Assembly (NCBI GenBank): GCA_900763175.1
Contig: CAAFJI010000225.1
Location: 1 to 8,754 of the forward strand
Source: Lachnospiraceae bacterium
GTDB lineage: Bacteria; Bacillota; Clostridia; Lachnospirales; Lachnospiraceae
Reading direction: 5' to 3'
Length of the DNA: 8,754 nt
Part shown: positions 6,976 to 8,754 of the stretch, piece after piece
Numbering within the stretch: position 1 is the stretch's first letter
How the letters are laid out: every line of letters starts with the position of its first letter
Translations under genes and position numbers: made by a program
Notes under the pieces: model-generated
Told to the model about the DNA's origin: nothing
Databases searched by the model: none
The model's input: the letters and a program-made list of their open reading frames with translations, nothing else

Positions 6976-7090
6976 TAAAAAGAAGCCAGGATTGAAAGTA
7001 TGTTCAAAAAAATCACTTCTGGGAAAACTGCCACATACAGCAGCACCCTTCCCTGAAATCCAATGATCAAAGCCCACATTCAATCCCGGC
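6976..7090 (-). ncRNA. Structured intergenic RNA or elaborate terminator between cbiK and the NEAT-like gene
   Basis: In minus-strand sense a 12-bp outer stem (7090-7079 with 6996-6985; GCCGGGATTGAA with TTCAATCCTGGC, one G-U) encloses 82 nt. Inside, GGGAA pairs with TTCCC, topped by CTGC/GCAG, and ATTTC pairs with GAAGT below. TTCTTTTT follows at once (6984-6977). It could be the cbiK intrinsic terminator with an unusually large, folded loop, or a cis-regulatory RNA for the 199-residue protein gene. A palindromic insertion is less likely. I do not recognise it as a known RNA class. Confidence 0.5.
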
Positions 7091-7103
7091 AGCTTCATTT
7101 CAA

Positions 7104-8402
7104 TTATTCTGCGATAGAATCAATGGCAGCCTGAGTATGAGCTACATAAAGCTGCTCTACAGCATCAATTCTTCCAAGACCCTCGATCTGGCAGTCAACC
7201 TCATCAAAATCTCCGGAAGCCTCGAACATACTCTTCCAGGAATCCTCATCATCACCAGCCATATCATTGTTTGCATGGTCACCGGCAACAACCATAAGCG
7301 GACGAAGGATAACTTTCTTGAATCCAGCCTCTTTTACTTTGTCGATAACAGCGTCGCAAGCGGTATCCTCTGGCTTACCCTCTACAGTACCGATGAATGC
7401 GTTTGTGAATCCAAGGTTATCCATCTGTGTCTGCATCTGATCATAGGTAACGTTTGCAGTATGGGATGTACCATGTCCCATGAATACGAATGCTGTTCCG
7501 TCTTCTGCAGCTGCTTCCATACTGTCATATCCAGCTACTTTTACAGCCTCATCTGTGATAGCGGTTGCTACAGCAGCTTTGTCATCGTTAATTACAGTAG
7601 CGTCATCTCCAACCTCACCAAGCATTGGCTCTGCGATTGCAACGGACTCAAATTTATCTCTGTACTCATCGATTGCTTCAACCATCTCATCGTACTCTGC
7701 ACCATGCATAAGATGTGTAGGCTGTACGACCAGGTTCTTTACGCCATTTGCTACTGCACGGTCAAGTGCCTGCTGCATATTGTCGATATGCTCATCATCT
7801 CTCGCCTGTACATGGTTGATGATAATCTGAGCGGTAAAGGCTCTTCTTACAGACCAATCCGGGAATGCTTCTGCAAGTGTATCCTCAATCCCTTTGATAT
7901 CCTCAGCGCGGCTGTCGTTGAAGGAAGTACCAAAGCTTACGACAAGAAGCTCATTCTCACCGATCTCATCCTGGTTACGCGGATCATCTTTGGAAGCATC
8001 TCCTGTGTCACGTCCGAAATACTCTGGGCTTGCCTCTTCTCCCTCGACCAGCTCTTTCTGGGCATCTGTAAGAGCATCCCATGCTTCTTTTGCTTCTTTG
8101 CACTGTGCGTCTGTGTCGTCTGTTCTCTCCTGAACATAGATAGCATCAATCAGTGCTGCAACTTTATCTGCTGCTTCCTGATCAGCATCTGCAGTCTCAG
8201 CGTCGTCTGCTGTCTCCTCTGCATCGTCTGCTGCCTCAGCGTCGTCTGCTGTCTCCTCTGCATCGTCTGCTGCCTCAGCGTCGTCTGCTGTCTCCTCTGT
8301 AGCTTCCTCTGTCTCTGCAAATGCAACGGATCCTGTTGCTACTGTCATGCTTGCTGCCATGGATGCTGCAAGAAGCAGTGCTAATAAAGTTTTTCTTTTC
8401 AT
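7104..8402 (-). CDS. cbiK: Secreted sirohydrochlorin cobaltochelatase, CbiK family
   Basis: This 432-residue protein belongs to the family that inserts cobalt into sirohydrochlorin in anaerobic B12 synthesis. It has a signal peptide (cleavage probably after AFA, residue 29) with no lipobox Cys. A repetitive acidic linker (30-75) follows, then a small helical module (about 76-125) containing ALTDAQKELV, a motif recurring in secreted Firmicute proteins. The chelatase domain runs from about 150 to 432. Candidate metal and catalytic residues are His310 (FMGHGTSH), Glu341 (GTVEGKP) and His376 (AGDHANND), matching by motif the two His and one Glu of Salmonella CbiK, so the active site looks complete. 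The usual family enzyme is about 260 residues and cytoplasmic; an exported homologue is known in Desulfovibrio vulgaris. The gene follows a cobalamin riboswitch; GAGG lies eight bases before the ATG. An extracellular cobalt or tetrapyrrole role is inferred. Confidence 0.93.
   Translation of the reverse strand: MKRKTLLALLLAASMAASMTVATGSVAFAETEEATEETADDAEAADDAEETADDAEAADDAEETADDAETADADQEAADKVAALIDAIYVQERTDDTDAQCKEAKEAWDALTDAQKELVEGEEASPEYFGRDTGDASKDDPRNQDEIGENELLVVSFGTSFNDSRAEDIKGIEDTLAEAFPDWSVRRAFTAQIIINHVQARDDEHIDNMQQALDRAVANGVKNLVVQPTHLMHGAEYDEMVEAIDEYRDKFESVAIAEPMLGEVGDDATVINDDKAAVATAITDEAVKVAGYDSMEAAAEDGTAFVFMGHGTSHTANVTYDQMQTQMDNLGFTNAFIGTVEGKPEDTACDAVIDKVKEAGFKKVILRPLMVVAGDHANNDMAGDDEDSWKSMFEASGDFDEVDCQIEGLGRIDAVEQLYVAHTQAAIDSIAE
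8199..8299 (-). repeat. 39-bp in-frame tandem repeat in cbiK acidic linker
   Basis: Two identical 39-bp units (8199-8237 and 8238-8276) are followed by a 23-bp exact partial third copy (8277-8299). Each unit encodes 13 residues, EAADDAEETADDA in register. Each unit also contains two related halves (cgtctgctgtctc and cgtctgctgcctc). Because 39 is divisible by three, gain or loss of units would change linker length without breaking the frame. Confidence 0.95.
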
Positions 8403-8446
8403 TTCTTTTTCCTCTTTTTCATGTATTTCCGGATAGAATTATGCAC

Positions 8447-8475
8447 AAAAATAGCAGTCGCTTCTCTGCGACCGC
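8447..8475 (-). terminator. cbiK leader: Intrinsic terminator in the riboswitch leader (expression platform)
   Basis: In minus-strand RNA GCGGTCGC (8475-8468) pairs with GCGACTGC (8461-8454), giving an 8-bp stem with one G-U and a 6-nt AGAGAA loop. The sequence then reads TATTTTT (8453-8447). It lies about 90 nt after the aptamer and 45 nt before the cbiK start codon, the usual place for a transcription-attenuation platform. TCTGCGG upstream (8550-8544) could pair with TCGCAGA (8471-8465), which would disrupt this stem. Confidence 0.75.
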
Positions 8476-8563
8476 ACCTTCTCACACAACGTTTTCTTCC
8501 AGGAATGTTCCTCGTATTGTTATGAGAATAAAGGTTCTGTGTCCCGCAGACCTACAATTCCAC

Positions 8564-8728
8564 ATAAAGGCAGTTCTCCTGACTTCGGTCAACACTGCTT
8601 CCCCTTCCCGGTTTCCCAGTGGGCTCTGAAGCAGCTCTCCTTACACAGTGACGGCATCGTTCCGGATTCACACCAGATTCTCTTTTGCGCATCATGTTCA
8701 TGATGCAACCCTTACGCTATAACTTTAT
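8564..8728 (-). promoter_or_regulatory. cobalamin riboswitch: Cobalamin (B12) riboswitch aptamer
   Basis: The conserved core is recognisable in minus-strand order: GGTGTGAATCCGG, then GCCGTCACTGTG (near 8655-8644), then AGTCAGGAGAACTGCC (8584-8569), the 3' B12-box region. Supporting helices are P1 ATAAAG/CTTTAT (8728-8723 with 8569-8564), a perfect GCATCATG/CATGATGC hairpin (8706-8699 with 8696-8689), a GCTGCTTC-type arm (8634-8628 with 8601-8595), and a GAAA-capped CTGG/CCGG stem (8619-8608). Cobalamin binding normally reduces downstream expression. The target is the secreted cobaltochelatase and possibly the NEAT-like gene. The promoter is at or beyond the right edge; the remaining bases 8729-8754 show no convincing hexamer pair. 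Confidence 0.95.
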
Positions 8729-8754
8729 ACATATTCGACTCGGATAATTAAATA

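Noticed and set aside
6950..7010. Promoter for the 199-residue gene (TTGAAC with TATAAA)
   Set aside because: The spacing is about 24 bp, too long for a sigma-A promoter, and the TATAAA overlaps the U-tract of the folded element.
8199..8299. CRISPR-like array
   Set aside because: The repeats are contiguous, in frame, without unique spacers, and encode a protein linker.
7137..8384. 415-codon open frame on the plus strand opposite cbiK
   Set aside because: Cys/Ser-rich translation with no domain. It is the antisense shadow of the GC-biased repetitive cbiK gene, and I see no ribosome binding site or promoter for it.

Overview
The window looks like a chromosomal segment from a gut-type Firmicute, most likely a Lachnospiraceae relative. 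The basis is moderate GC, strong AGGAGG-type ribosome binding sites, a consensus sigma-A promoter, a very large fused MacB/FtsX-like ABC protein, an AGCS symporter, and secreted proteins with acidic Ala/Glu/Asp/Thr linkers. The genus assignment is inference; no marker gene is present.

Layout. Positions 1-156 are a gapless imperfect palindrome that ends next to the stop codon of the first gene. Positions 158-3886 (minus) encode a 1242-residue ABC ATPase-permease fusion with about 800 extracellular residues. A divergent intergenic region (3887-4113) holds a 15-bp perfect dyad and a consensus plus-strand promoter. That promoter drives a two-gene unit: a flavodoxin-fold NAD(P)H/FMN oxidoreductase (4114-4680) and an AGCS sodium:alanine/glycine symporter (4715-6112). 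A 9-bp inverted repeat spans the junction between the two genes. Positions 6113-6345 hold terminator structures, including a strong bidirectional hairpin between convergent genes.

The last 2.4 kb is a minus-strand cobalamin-controlled module. Transcription enters from the right through a cobalamin riboswitch (aptamer about 8564-8728). The leader carries an intrinsic terminator (8447-8475) and a candidate antiterminator. It leads into a secreted CbiK-type sirohydrochlorin cobaltochelatase (7104-8402), whose N terminus carries a signal peptide, a 39-bp tandem-repeat acidic linker and a small helical module. A 106-nt folded intergenic element (6985-7090) follows, and then a secreted 199-residue protein (6346-6945) with a single NEAT-like beta-sandwich domain.

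The most interesting part is this exported pair. Two secreted proteins, one with a complete tetrapyrrole chelatase active site and one resembling a heme/tetrapyrrole-binding domain, sit behind a B12 sensor. This suggests extracellular tetrapyrrole, corrinoid or cobalt handling rather than ordinary cytoplasmic B12 synthesis; that is inference. Two further observations stand out: a palindromic element whose mismatches are biased toward G-U pairs on one strand, and three internal repeats in the ABC ectodomain.
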